Origin: Austropuccinia psidii
Taxonomy: Eukaryota; Basidiomycota; Pucciniomycetes; Pucciniales; Sphaerophragmiaceae
Length of the DNA: 64,000 nt
Assembly: GCA_023105745.1 (NCBI GenBank)
Contig: JALGQZ010000011.1
Location: forward strand, 48,328,698-48,392,697
Reading direction: 5' to 3'
Both the position numbers and the translations under genes were made by a program. Below, in pieces: positions 25,947 to 36,374 of this stretch (position 1 is the first letter of the stretch; each line of letters opens with the position of its first letter). Below the pieces are notes generated by a model. It worked only from the letters and a program-made list of their open reading frames with translations. It was not told the DNA's origin and searched no databases.

Positions 25947-26264
25947 CTAGTTTCAGGAATAGGATACCCATTCTGGGTAGCATATTCTGAGCCTTGAGCA
26001 AGCTTAGTGATGCAATTTGGTATCGTTGTGTTCCTTGAGTCTGTCAAACAAAATTGATCTTTGGAAACTTGTTGTGATTGAGGGTGCTCAACCAGGATCA
26101 TGATTTGAGAATTACTGATTTCAATTTGCTTATTCAAAATGCTGGAAGGATGTGTGCTTGTCAAAGATTGACTAAACTCATTCATTTGGGGCTATAAGAA
26201 CGTCATCCAGTATAAATTAGAGTAGTCTTTTGGTGAGTTGAATTATTTTCTGTATTGAGGTGGC

Positions 26265-26600
26265 CATTTTATGACCGGCAGTCATGATTTGACATTTTAA
26301 ATTCTTTGATCTTCCTTTTCTGTATCTGAACAGCCTAGCTTGTTTGGTTGGTTTTTCTTCCCTTTCTTGATATATCTTTCTTTCTTTTAGGGAAAATTAT
26401 GACCGGTGGTCATAATTTTGAAACTTTGAACTTCTTCTATCTTCCTGTACTGTATATGAATGGCCTAGCTTGTTTGGTTGTTTTTTCTTTCTTCTTGTTT
26501 TCCTTTCCATATTTTATATCTTCCTGTCTCAAAGAACCAAATTATGACTGGCAGTAATAATTTTGATATTTTGAGCTATCTATATCTTCTTTTGCTGTTT
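26265..26600. repeat. Three degenerate tandem units of 130-145 bp with palindromic heads
   Basis: Each unit starts with a variant of ATTATGACCGGTGGTCATAAT (26,269; 26,396; 26,541), the middle copy being a perfect palindrome apart from its centre. The body of the first two units shares CCTAGCTTGTTTGGTTG. Confidence 0.75.
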
Positions 26601-26880
26601 CTTCACACCATCTTTTCATTTTTTTTTTCAAAAAAAGAGAGAAATAACATTAATAAAGGAATATGGGCCCACACTTCCCCAAACCTGTGCCATTTTTTTT
26701 ATTATGAGGTGGCATAAGAACAGATAACCAACCCTGTTTTTTTCTTTTAAATAGAATAATTATACTTGTACATTGAAAAAAATCTCTTGGAAAATGTTGA
26801 TTTTAAAGTCCTTTATTGAATACTGATTTATAGCCTTGAGTGATAAGATACTTGAAAAAAAATTGAAAAAAATTGAAATT

Positions 26881-27003
26881 CCTCTTTGATAAGGCAGGAG
26901 GTCACTGCCCTGAATTATGGGAATGTTGAAAAAAGATTTTTTTTTGTATGTTTTTGAATGATTTTAAATACCTCTTTGATAAGGCAGGAGGTCACTGCCC
27001 TGA
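26881..27003. repeat. 33-bp exact direct repeat, 90 bp apart
   Basis: CCTCTTTGATAAGGCAGGAG followed by GTCACTGCCCTGA occurs at 26,881-26,913 and again at 26,971-27,003. Each copy can fold through GGCAG...CTGCC. Confidence 0.9.
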
Positions 27004-27191
27004 TACTAATACAGATATGAAAATAATTATCTTTTTTTAGGTTATTTCTTTTATTATTTTTGCTATTTTTTATGGTGGTTTTTTATTTTTTATTTTTTTA
27101 TTTTTTAATTGGAGGTTGAAATTGGATTACTTCAGCTATTATTGAGAAATATTCAACCTTCTGTTGTGAATTACTGAAAGACATATGTCCT

Positions 27192-28331
27192 TCAATATTT
27201 CCCCAAATATCTTGTTGCGTTGTTTTTTTGGGTGTTTCCTTTCCATTCTGAAACAAAACCTTTGACTTCATGAATAAACATATACCCAAAATCACACCAG
27301 CAAAGAGTTCCCCCCAAGATTTCCAAACCATCTAGATTCAAATCTTCTTGAGCCCATAACATTTTGTGATACAGTCCTTCTATTGTCATTTGATAATATC
27401 CATAAGGGTTCTTCCAGTGAGGATTCCATAAACTGCCTTTGATTCCAATAGTAGTCAGTAATTCCAGCAAATCAAAATTTGTAAGATTTGATCCAGGTAG
27501 TTCTGAAAGATATTTGGTTTGAATTATTGGTGAATCTAGCTCATAATCAGACAGTTCTTTAAATGTTATTATTGCAAGTATTACATAATCTTCTATGACT
27601 TCATATTCTGGTATGTCTTTCTGTATGCTATTTTGATTCTGGGAGTCATTTGGTAATCCAGATGTAATTCCTTGATTTTGATTAAATAAATCAGTTGAGC
27701 TTGAAAGGCAGAATATTTGATCATAGGCATCAGTCAATTCTTCTAGAATGCTAAGTCCAGCTAGCCTTTGTGTATTTTCTGATAACTCTCCTTCTTCTAG
27801 GTCTTCAAATATTCTTCCTTTCTTATATTTATCTTCCAAATCTCCATTATCTTGTTGGTATAACTTCAAGTCATCTTCTGATTCTTTTGTTTCCATTTTT
27901 TTCTCATTCCTCTTTTGAATATTTCTATCCCAAACTTTATCCATTTTGTCTTCAGTAATTATGGCACTTTCCTTTTCCAATTCTTCAAATTTTCTTTTTG
28001 CCAATGGATTTATTATGTTGTCTTTTGGTTCTTCAATTAGTAAATCTTGGTCAGTATCACAAATGTACCAAGCTTCCTCCTGAACTAAATTGAAATAATC
28101 TTCTGCACTTCCTGAGGAATTTTCTTCAGGTGGCTTCAGATCCATTTTGAATGTCTTCTGTGGGCTTTCTACTTTATCTTCTTTATTCATACCACTTAAC
28201 TCAAGTGCTAGCCATTTCTCTGGGTATTCTATGGCTATGTCCAAATTTCTTCTCATCTTCTTTAGTTCCTCTTTGATTTTTTCTATTGCTTCACTATCTT
28301 CTACCTCCAGTTTATCTTCTGTCTCCTTTCC
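27192..28331 (-). pseudogene. Element C acidic linker region downstream of protease
   Basis: About 380 residues in the same phase as the protease frame upstream, rich in Glu, Asp and Lys (for example FEDLEEGELSENTQRL) and ending in an aromatic-rich segment (GSLWNPHWKNPYGYYQ, GTLCWCDFGYMF) before the stop at 27,192. A TAA near 28,334 separates it from the preceding segment. I do not recognise a domain. It lies where the protease-RT linker would be, but no RT follows. Confidence 0.55.
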
Positions 28332-29327
28332 TTAAGATTTTATATGAGTTACAGCAGGCATGCTTTCTTTAGATGAAGGTAATATGCTGGAATTTTCTTC
28401 GATTATTATTTGATTAAAATTTTCAAATACTAAGAAGTCCAGGTAGGTTTTTTCTTCACTTTCAAAAGTGACTTCAAGATTTTTAATTTGACCAATTGGC
28501 TTCAAAAAGTTATCTGTTGATTGTGATGTGTAAGGGCTGATTTTTAATTCTGCTTTTAGGGCCATTTCCTGAGTTATAACATTCAAGTCATTTTTTGAAT
28601 CAAAAATGGCTGAGAAGGGTAGTTTGTTTGTTCCAAGAAATATTGTCTTCACTCTTGTTGAAGATTGACTTTCTGTTTCCTCTGTTTCTTTTCTTTTGGA
28701 TGATTCTGCTCCATGTATTGACCATTTTCCAATCTCTGAAGATGCACAAAGCTCCATACCTCTTGGTGGAGAAATTTGCCAGCCCATAGCTTGAGGGTTA
28801 CATATTGGTAAGCATAATCAACGTCCATCTTTCTCTGGATAACTAAATATTTCCCCTTGCTTGTGTGAAAATTCCAATTTAACATTATTATCTGCTAAAA
28901 ATGGTCTTCCAAGTATGGTGTGTACAGCTCCTTTTGCTATGAATAAATGAATTTCTTTTTCTTCTCCTGTTATCATAGTAATTGGTGTAAATTCTGAGAG
29001 TCCAACCAAAGATGTTGTATGTCCACCAATTCCTCTAAGATTCATATTGAGCTTTCTACTTGTAAGTGAGACTTTAATTGCAATTTCCTCTGGTATTAAA
29101 TCAATTTCTGATCCAGTATCCACCAATGCCATTGTAGGATATTCTTCTCTTCCAATAAATACTTCCATAAATCCAAGTGGGCATGCATAGTGTAATCTTG
29201 GGGTATCATAGTCCCGTAGCTTTACTGAAAGTAGTCTCTCTTGAATATTTGACGTATTGACTGATTTTATTACTTTCTTTTCCTGGGTAGTTAAATTTCT
29301 TAGTTTATCAATAAAGGTTGGTGACAT
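28332..29327 (-). pseudogene. Element C retropepsin-like aspartyl protease
   Basis: Aspartyl protease with the active-site motif VDTGSEIDLIP (about residues 69-79 counted from 29,327) and the later hydrophobic-Gly motif TILGRPFLADNN. It would cleave the Gag-Pol polyprotein. The frame continues past a TGA at about 28,820 (CGA to TGA fits) into a second segment with a similar IFDSKNDLNVIT phrase. It starts at an ATG that directly follows the gag stop in the same phase, so readthrough or a later nonsense change are both possible. Confidence 0.8.
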
Positions 29328-30935
29328 TTATAATATTTCTTCAAGAGTAAGATTTATCTTTTGTTCAAGTATTCTCTTCATCACATGTTCAATTATTATC
29401 TTTGGGTTATTGGGTGTAGATTTTACCTTGTTTTTTAATTTCATCTTTTGTGAATCCTGTCTAGGTACCTCCTTATTCTTTTCCTTGGAAATGATTTCAA
29501 TATCATCATTATCTGCTTCCTTTCCTTCTTGTGTTCTCTTGTATTTTGTTGGAATTAGAACTCTTATTTCTTCTTCTGCCTCATCTTCCTCATGGTAGGA
29601 ACCTGGTATCTTCTTTTTAAAGGGTTTGTGTGTTTCAGTTTTATCCTCTTGCTGGGTTTGACTTTGACTTTCCTGTCTTGCAGCTCTTTGCCTTTTCTGT
29701 CTAAGCCCAACATTTATTTGAATATTTTCATTTGCTGGTGATATTTGAGGAGGTTTCCAGTTTCCCCATTCTTCTATTTGAGCTATAGCAGTCGCCTTCT
29801 CACCTTTGCTTTCCTCAGTTACTGTTGTTTCTTCCTTTTTTGGGGGTGGATTTGATTGTTCCATCATTTTCTTTGTAAAATCCTCCTGCTCTTTGGCAAA
29901 ATGTCTACCTAATTCTTTTGCAGATTTAGGGCCTTCTGTGGGTACTCTTTGAAAATTTGGAAAAAGATATGTTCCTCCACACTTCAAGACCATTCTTTTC
30001 TCCAAGTCTTCTGTGAGGTGATTACATCTTATTGCGGAATGTCCTTCTTCTAGGCAGTAATAACGCTTCAATGGCTGTCTTGGAGCCATTTGAGCTGGAA
30101 CATATGGTTGATAACCAGAAGATATGGGTGGTGAAGGATATCTTGGCCTGAATGGCTGTGAGGTTTGTATAGTTCTATGATCTTGATTATTGTTTGGTTG
30201 AGGTTTCTTGGGAGATTCAACTACTTCAGAGAGGTGTTTGAGCTGATTCAATACTTCCTTAACTGCTTCATTCCCAGTATCCTTTGATTGATTTTCTTGT
30301 GGCTGAGGATTTTTAATTGTTTTGGTAAGATCTTTCATTTGCAATAAGACTTCTTCCCAGCTTTCCTCTTCAAACATAGCTTTCTTCTCTTGTGACTTTG
30401 GTTGTGAAAATTCCTTCTGTTGAATTAAGACTTTGGCTTCTAGATCTTGTTCAATATACAACTTTAAGATTTCCAATCTTGGAATGATATAACCACCATC
30501 CAAAGCTTGCACCATGGCTTTATCTTTAATCATTTCTTTATAAATAGATTCTTGAACACTTGAGGGAAGACTCGCCAAAATTTCTTGATTGTGATTGATA
30601 TCTCCTTGTATATATTGATACCTTTTGAGTTAATTAATAATAGATTCATATTCACCAATGAACCTTTTATATTGGGTCATCTTTCTAATTCCTCCTTCTT
30701 GTTGAATATTTGTAAATAATTGAGTAATTGAGGACAGCTTGTATCTTCTTTCAGGTGACACTTTTCCCCATCTCCTCTTCATATCCAATTTTAATTGCTC
30801 CCAATCGCCAGTTTCATATCCAGGCATTCCTTCAATATGGTAGCTAATTTCTTGATCTTTAGTCCAAAAGGATATCTGTCTTGCTATATCCCTTCCACTT
30901 GCTCCTTCAATTTCTGCTATATTTTCTACTCTTTT
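29328..30935 (-). pseudogene. Element C gag, central and C-terminal part
   Basis: Resumes the capsid frame directly after the DNA transposon (VENIAEIEGASGRDIARQIS, then GYETGDWEQLKLDMKRRWG). An in-frame TAA lies near 30,630, after which the same phase continues to 29,328. It includes Gln/Pro-rich and basic stretches and a CCHC-type zinc knuckle around 30,050 whose first Cys is replaced by Arg (KRYYCLEEGHSAIRC). The gag N-terminus is 20 kb away at 51,449-52,111. No frameshift was found in this part, only nonsense changes. Confidence 0.85.
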
Positions 30936-30938
30936 AAT
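30936..30938. other. Left copy of the 3-bp target site duplication (AAT)
   Basis: AAT immediately precedes CACCAGGGCG. The same AAT follows the other end at 51,446-51,448. Taking out the transposon plus one AAT leaves the gag frame of element C in phase, which supports the assignment. A 3-bp duplication fits CMC-type elements. Confidence 0.9.
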
Positions 30939-30984
30939 CACCAGGGCGAATCTCGTGTCAATCGTCGGCGATTGACTTCACGTC
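30939..30984. repeat. Left terminal inverted repeat
   Basis: 46 bp starting CACCAGGGCGAATC and ending CTTCACGTC. It contains an internal perfect palindrome GTCAATCG-4 nt-CGATTGAC. The three mismatches to the right repeat are all C/T differences in CpG context. Confidence 0.95.
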
Positions 30985-31055
30985 AAGCAAACGTCAAGCA
31001 GGATAAAAGTCGAGCTCACGTCAAGCAAAAATCAAGCGAACATCGAGCACACGTC
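30979..31055. repeat. Left subterminal repeats with ACGTCAAGC theme
   Basis: CACGTCAAGC, AACGTCAAGC, CACGTCAAGC and degenerate AATCAAGCG, CATCGAGCACACGTC follow one another just inside the left end. Such clusters are typical binding sites for CACTA/CMC transposase accessory proteins. A matching cluster lies inside the right end. Confidence 0.65.
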
Positions 31056-31336
31056 CTACTCTTGTCTTACACCAAATCCTGTGACATCCACCAATATTGG
31101 TTCCGCTGTGCCTTCAACTCAGATTCCTCACCACCTGATCATCCCGCAACTGTCCAATGGTTGGTAAAAATTACCCAAGACCCGCCTGTTTGCAAACACA
31201 CACATCAAAGAGGTCCTTCAGCCAGTCTTGATGTAGGCGGGGGGTTTGACTTCACCAGGTCATCCATAAAAGGACTCCGCCTGAGCGGGATTGTCGTTTT
31301 GCAGGTGACACTGGTAGGGCCTGCCGCACAATACCG

Positions 31337-31398
31337 CGTGTGCGTGTGCATTGGCGTGTGCGGGTGCGCTTGCGTGTGCATTGGTGTGTGTGCAAGGG
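31337..31398. repeat. GTGTGC-rich simple repeat
   Basis: Irregular GTGTGCGTGTGCATTGGC units, repeated with the phrase GTGTGCATTGG twice, lying in the untranslated space left of the transposase. Confidence 0.75.
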
Positions 31399-31651
31399 CC
31401 GCTTCCCCTTCCAACATGATGATGGCGCAGTTAGAAATTTTGGATGCTGTGAAAGGTGAGTGTGTGGGTCATTTGATCATTGAACTTGGCTTATTCACAC
31501 TGTACCCAATGTCAAAATAGTAAGTTCTTTGTGGCAATGTGAAATAATGGGCTTTGCTTGTCACAATGGCATGTCTCTGTCACTAAATTTTGAGGCAGTT
31601 ATTTCAATAGCAAAATTGCTAATGAATCTGAGATATTTGCATTTCTGTAGA

Positions 31652-34600
31652 CTAAATTTCATGAAATAACGGCTTTATCATTACAAGAAGTCCACATGAC
31701 AGAACTTTGTTATCATACAATCCACAGTTACCTTCTATTTCTTCTTCAGATATAATCAAGTGTCCATCATCAAAACCAACAGCTTTATAAATATTCAGAT
31801 GCGGCCAATCTGGTAAGAAATTCACATCAATCTTCAAAGTTTTTAAGATCAGAAAGTTATTGTTCAGTATGCTAGATGGCTCAGAGACTTTAAAAATGCT
31901 ATTAATAATACCAAAGCGTCGTGAGTTGCCCCTCAGAAAACATATCACACTGTTGCTGACATTTTTGGATTCAGTTGAAAATATATTGTTCCCAATATTA
32001 ATGTTTGAAACTGGAAAATACCAAGGTGAGACAATCCTTGAAGTGAGATGACTTGTGGATTGCACGGTAGTGTCTAAGCTGATCCAATCAACTATTTCCC
32101 TTGTTGCATGAAAATTCTGTAAGTACTCAACCAGGCAATCATAATTTTCTTGGTCATGGCGGGATGGTTTGTTATATTTATGGTCATTGAACAGGGCAGG
32201 TGGCTGTGATTTGAAAAGCTGTTTTATTTCACATGGCACGGATGGGGATTTCAGGAGAACGGAAAGGTTGGAACATCGACAGATATGTTGAAGTAAGGTT
32301 TTATCTATATCATCTATTTAGAGTTGCAAGAAGTTAATCTTATTCAGTTCAGGTGTTTAATCAATGTGAATATATTGATCTTATTAATTGACGTACATAT
32401 TTTGTTATTTGTTGGCATTTTTGCAAATACTCCAATCAAGCACTCATAACCCCATGTGGCTGAGGCTTGTGCTGGGCCCCAACGTTGGAAGAGTTCGGGA
32501 ATATGGTCAGCAAAATGATGATTTGGTTTACTTTTCTGTTTTGGGAACAGGAGTTGATTGGAAAGGCGGAATTTTTTCCAATGTTCAGCAAATGCAGTCG
32601 CATCTCCTATTGAAACAGTCCAACTTGTGGCAATGTTGATAGCACTAATCAAATGGAATGTATTCTTGGTTAGTTCATTTCCAAGTTCTTCTGACTGACC
32701 CATTTGCCTTTGAATGTTGGCGGATTGGTGTACATCTAATGACATCTGTTGACTGAGCATTAAAAATGGAATATAGACCTTATATAAGAGAGCCCATTCA
32801 GCGGCTTTTAAGCTACCATGAGAGGGGGAACCCATGTTGCGAGGTACTCTTGTCCATGATGAGGAAATTATTGTCTCAGATATGATTTGTCGGAGATGCT
32901 CCAGAGCCTCACCCTTGATCTGGTGATCACTCAGTGCAGTGATATCCAATTCAGAGGGGATTTCAGAAGTGGGGATGTAATCGGAATCAAATGAAGGAAT
33001 CTCCGCAGAACCACTAGATGGATGTTCTGTGTTAGGGGTGGGCATTGGGAAGTAGTTTTTTTGGGTGGAAGTAGTGGGGAGTGGCTCATTTATTATTTTT
33101 GCTGCGTCTCTTCTCAGGGAGCGGGCCTCTCTCAATGTGATTTTATCAAGAGAGCTGTTGGAGGTCATGGAATCTGAGTCTGAACTGTTGGTGTCATTGG
33201 ATTTCCTGCGGGACCTGAGGTAAATTTTTGATTTGGACTCTGGAATGCACAATTTGAAAGTTGCATGATCCTTCAAAATTCCAAGTATTAAATTATGCAT
33301 TATGTCAAGATTAACCATTCTGGTGGCATCCCAATACGGAAGGTCTTCTAAAATTGAATATCGCACTCCATACTCAGAGAAAATTGCTGGTCTTTGTTGC
33401 GGGGTTGCCCGAAGCCATTTGGCAATGGTTGATTTATGATTTTGATATGAGCGTGTGTAGTGAAATTGAGGACCAATTTCATCAATTTGAGCTTTGTGAA
33501 TGGTGCAAAAATTACAAAAGTGGTTGCCTGAATGGGAAATAAATCCAGTAAGCTTGCGCATGGCAACCACATCCGCAATGGCTGTGAGGATGGCAACACG
33601 GATAAAGGATCCTGATGGACCTGTTGAGGTGGGTGAAAAATGGTAACCTTGCCATAGCTCTTTGAGCTCCTTGATGAGTGGCATTAATAAATAATTCAAT
33701 TGAAGGGAAGTTGGCTCCTTCAGACCAGGGATTATTCCTGCAACATAGACATTCTCTGGCTTCAATCTTTCACTTGGGGGGAGATTAAGACAAATAAGCA
33801 TGATAGGTCCAATGCTGGCCAACCGGGTGGACTTTCCATGTGCATTAAACCAGTCCACATAAATGGAGAAGGCCAATGCACCAGGAATGGACATGAATGG
33901 GGGGTCATGGATATTTCTAGTGCCAGTGAAGCGTCTCCAGACCAATCCATCCCAGACGTCACATTTTGGGGAATCTTCCGGAGTTTGGGATTGTTGATGT
34001 TGATGCAGAATTTCCATAATTCCAGCCCGCTGGAGAAATCTGGCAAGCCAATTTTTGAATGGTTGATAAATGAAATGTTTTGTTGGTATAAATTTTTGCT
34101 TCATGTTGGTGGTGTTTTGGGTGTGGGCTTCAAATGAATAGATGAATTTGCCTAATGATTGTGTGCAAGGGGGATCATGATCATTTGGGTCATTATGGCG
34201 TTGACAGTGAGGTTGGTCAGTTGTGACTGATTCAGTAAGGCCATTAAGAGAGAAACATTGAGGACAACATATATAGTTTTGAATCACTGGCTCCAATTGG
34301 AGATGTTCAAATATGGTACTCAGATCTTGAGGTATATGGAATGCAGGAATGGGGGGACCACCGGAGCTTGAGATGCTGGACTTGATCAGCAGGTTTAGGG
34401 AGGGGTGGAGAATGCGTGAAGCCCTGCGGGGTATATTATACCTTAATGATAGAATGGCAGATATTATCATTCCTAGGTCTTGTGGGGGAAGGGTTTGACT
34501 GCCACTATATGGTTTCTGTGCAGTTGAATTGAGACCCGCTGGAGTTGGGAAAATGCTTTGGGTCAAACGTGAATAATCAGCTGGGAAGATTTAATCCAAT

Positions 34601-34812
34601 AGAAGTTGTGGGCACTCAGATCCTGATGCAGAAGTAGGGATGTTTGGAAGAGATTTGGGTGCAATGGTTGATTTGAGCTTTTTAATGTGCTGTTTATATT
34701 GGAAAGGTGTGAAGGCAACTCCAGGCCTATCACCCTCAGGGGAAGAGTGTGTTTGAGTTGAGCAGTGTTGACACATGCATATATGCATTGAGGAATAGCG
34801 GCGGGTTGTCAT
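31652..34812 (-). CDS. Plavaka-like CMC transposase (Tnp2 family)
   Basis: Probable transposase of the 20.5-kb element, a nuclear enzyme that would cut and join at the terminal repeats. Exon 1 runs 34,812-32,397 and exon 2 32,313-31,652, with an 83-bp GT-AG intron; total about 1025 codons. The N-terminus has a C-X-C-X2-C cluster (CMCQHC). Counting from 34,566, a Cys/His cluster lies at about 100-121, DWFNAHG at 238-244, NLPPSERLKPENVYVAGIIPG at about 261, CNFC at 351-354, YWDATRMVNLDIMHNLILG at 411 and TRVPRNMGSPSHGSL further on. These match Tnp2/Plavaka transposases; D238, D413 or D421 are candidate catalytic acids and the final Glu is unassigned. A single in-frame TAA near 34,590 (CAA to TAA would fit) interrupts the N-terminus. 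Confidence 0.88.
32314..32396 (-). other. Intron of the transposase gene
   Basis: GTACGT donor after the phrase MPTNNKI and AAATAG acceptor before DIDKTLLQHIC. Removal joins two frames that both match the transposase family. Confidence 0.75.
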
Positions 34813-35773
34813 TGTTGCAGGAATTGGGAGTACGGTTGGTTTGTGTATAAATATCTATGGCTGATGTGAAAGTGTTTAGGAGTGTTATTAATTGACAAAA
34901 AAATTGAGTGAGTATTTATGAAGGGGGAGATGATTTGAGCCATCTGAGAATTTTATCCCATTTGTAATGGTGCGTGAGCTGCAGCTGATGGAGTGTAACA
35001 TGTCTCATCTGGATGGCGGAATTGGTTAGGAGTTTAATTGGGTAAAATGCCATGCTGCTCAATGCTCATACATATACTATTTTCTTTACACATGGCGATA
35101 CTGCGGTTTTGACCCTTGAGGGGTGTTCCAATAGGGATGTGTCAACATTGATTTGAGGGGATTGACATTCAAACCATGTACGCTGGCACGCCATCGTACA
35201 TGGCTTGAACCTTATTACAGACATAACGATATAACTCTATTACATAAAAGGTTGGAGTGTACCTAAAGTCTTGGTATTTGGTTTGAGTGCAGCCGGCTTT
35301 TAATTGGTTGGAGTGTGATTTGGATTGTTTTGCCTTTCTTGTAAAGGTGATGTCTCTTTTGTGGGTAAATCCTTCATGAATATACCCCTTTACAGATGTA
35401 CAATGCTGTGGAATTTCAATGCATATATTGGCAGTTTGGATAATTCACAAAATGTGACAATGGGGAGGCAGAAATGTTACCAAATATGATTACTTATGGA
35501 TGATGGGTCCCCTTTGAGATCAAGGAAATATTACATTATATGGTGGTAGGCCGTGCCGGGTGGTTTCCGATAAAAGCGGAGGAGCTCAAGAGGAGGCAGG
35601 GAGGATTCTCCTAAAAAGAGGCTTATTGGACTTTCACGCAACACTTAGTTCCAACTATTCATAGAATTTCTCTATTCTAAATTTGAAAAGATTTCATCTC
35701 ATATCACTCTATTTTATCATAATACTGAGGTGTTTTATCTAGTTAAAAATATTACTGTACTTTTTCGGCCATT
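34813..35773. promoter_or_regulatory. Divergent intergenic region between transposase and a plus-strand gene
   Basis: About 960 bp separate the transposase start from the first plus-strand ATG at 35,774, so promoters for both are expected here. A strong palindrome lies at 35,174-35,203, 362 bp from the transposase start. No TATA element was assigned. Confidence 0.5.
35174..35203. promoter_or_regulatory. Palindrome family member 1
   Basis: 30-bp near-perfect inverted repeat with arms CCATGTACG and CGTACATGG around TGGCACGCCA. Related palindromes occur at four other intergenic sites of the same transposon. Confidence 0.8.
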
Positions 35774-36307
35774 ATGTCATCTTTCAAGTCACATAAATCC
35801 CGTTCAGGTTCTGTTCATGACTCAAATAGTGAATCTAGCATAGAATATGTTCAAACACAGTCACCATTGAGCCCCAACATTCCTCTCACAACCCCTATCG
35901 CATCCTCAATGAATGTATCAGGTCTTAACATTGATGTGGGCAATCCAAAGGCTCCAACTTCAAGCACTTGGTCGATCCCAAATATTTCCGTCACTCCAAT
36001 TCCCCCGAATCCCACTAATACACAAATGCATGTGTCTGAGGGGCCGGAAGGCATACACAAATCTCATCACACGCTAATCCCCAATCAAAATATCCATGTG
36101 AGTTCCTCCTCAATCCCGGTCGGAATCCAGTCGCATCCCAGGATCCCTTTGGCCAAAGTAAACAGCCAACCGTCAATATTCCATCAGGATCTCAGGTTCA
36201 TGTGGTTCATGAAAGGCACGTGGATGGGGGACGACGAAAAAGACCATTGGAGAATGTAACTTGGAGTGGTCTGTCGGAGGGAAATCCAGGATTGACGCTT
36301 CATCAAA
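35774..36307 (+). pseudogene. Possible first exon of the plus-strand unknown gene, frame-broken
   Basis: A Ser/Pro/Thr-rich frame starts at 35,774 (MSSFKSHKSRSGSVHD). From about 36,115 a second frame takes over (QVHVVHERHVDGGRRKRPLE), reaching the GTAAGT donor at 36,308 in the phase that suits the next exon. A single-base indel near 36,116 is the simplest explanation. Alternatively the real gene starts at the ATG in the next exon and this is untranslated or another gene. Confidence 0.4.
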
Positions 36308-36374
36308 GTAAGTCATTTTAATTTCGGTGTATAACCTTTTTCACAATTTGATATGTTTGTTTCATGGGTTAGAT

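Larger units (their letters stand above)
24241..27191. other. Non-coding filler in element C in place of RT/RNase H/integrase
   Basis: No reverse transcriptase, RNase H or integrase core motif was found on either strand. The stretch is AT-rich with islands of GC, among them TGTGCGCGCACA near 25,406, a tRNA-like segment at 25,881, palindromic repeats at 26,265-26,600 and a duplicated 33-mer at 26,881. This may be an ancient replacement of pol, as in large non-autonomous LTR elements. Confidence 0.6.

Noticed and set aside
25874..25961. Functional tRNA gene
   Set aside because: TTCCTGA and TCAGGAA could pair, but the T-arm is not adjacent to that stem and the D and anticodon arms do not fold properly.
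30795..31520. 241-codon plus-strand frame at the left transposon end
   Set aside because: It runs from C's gag through the terminal repeat into the transposon and has no motif.
31652..34812. KDZ transposase, the usual partner of fungal TET/JBP genes
   Set aside because: The motifs (LPPSERLKPENVYVAGIIPG, DIMHNLILG, TRVPRNMGSPSHG) and the 3-bp duplication fit the Tnp2/Plavaka class instead.
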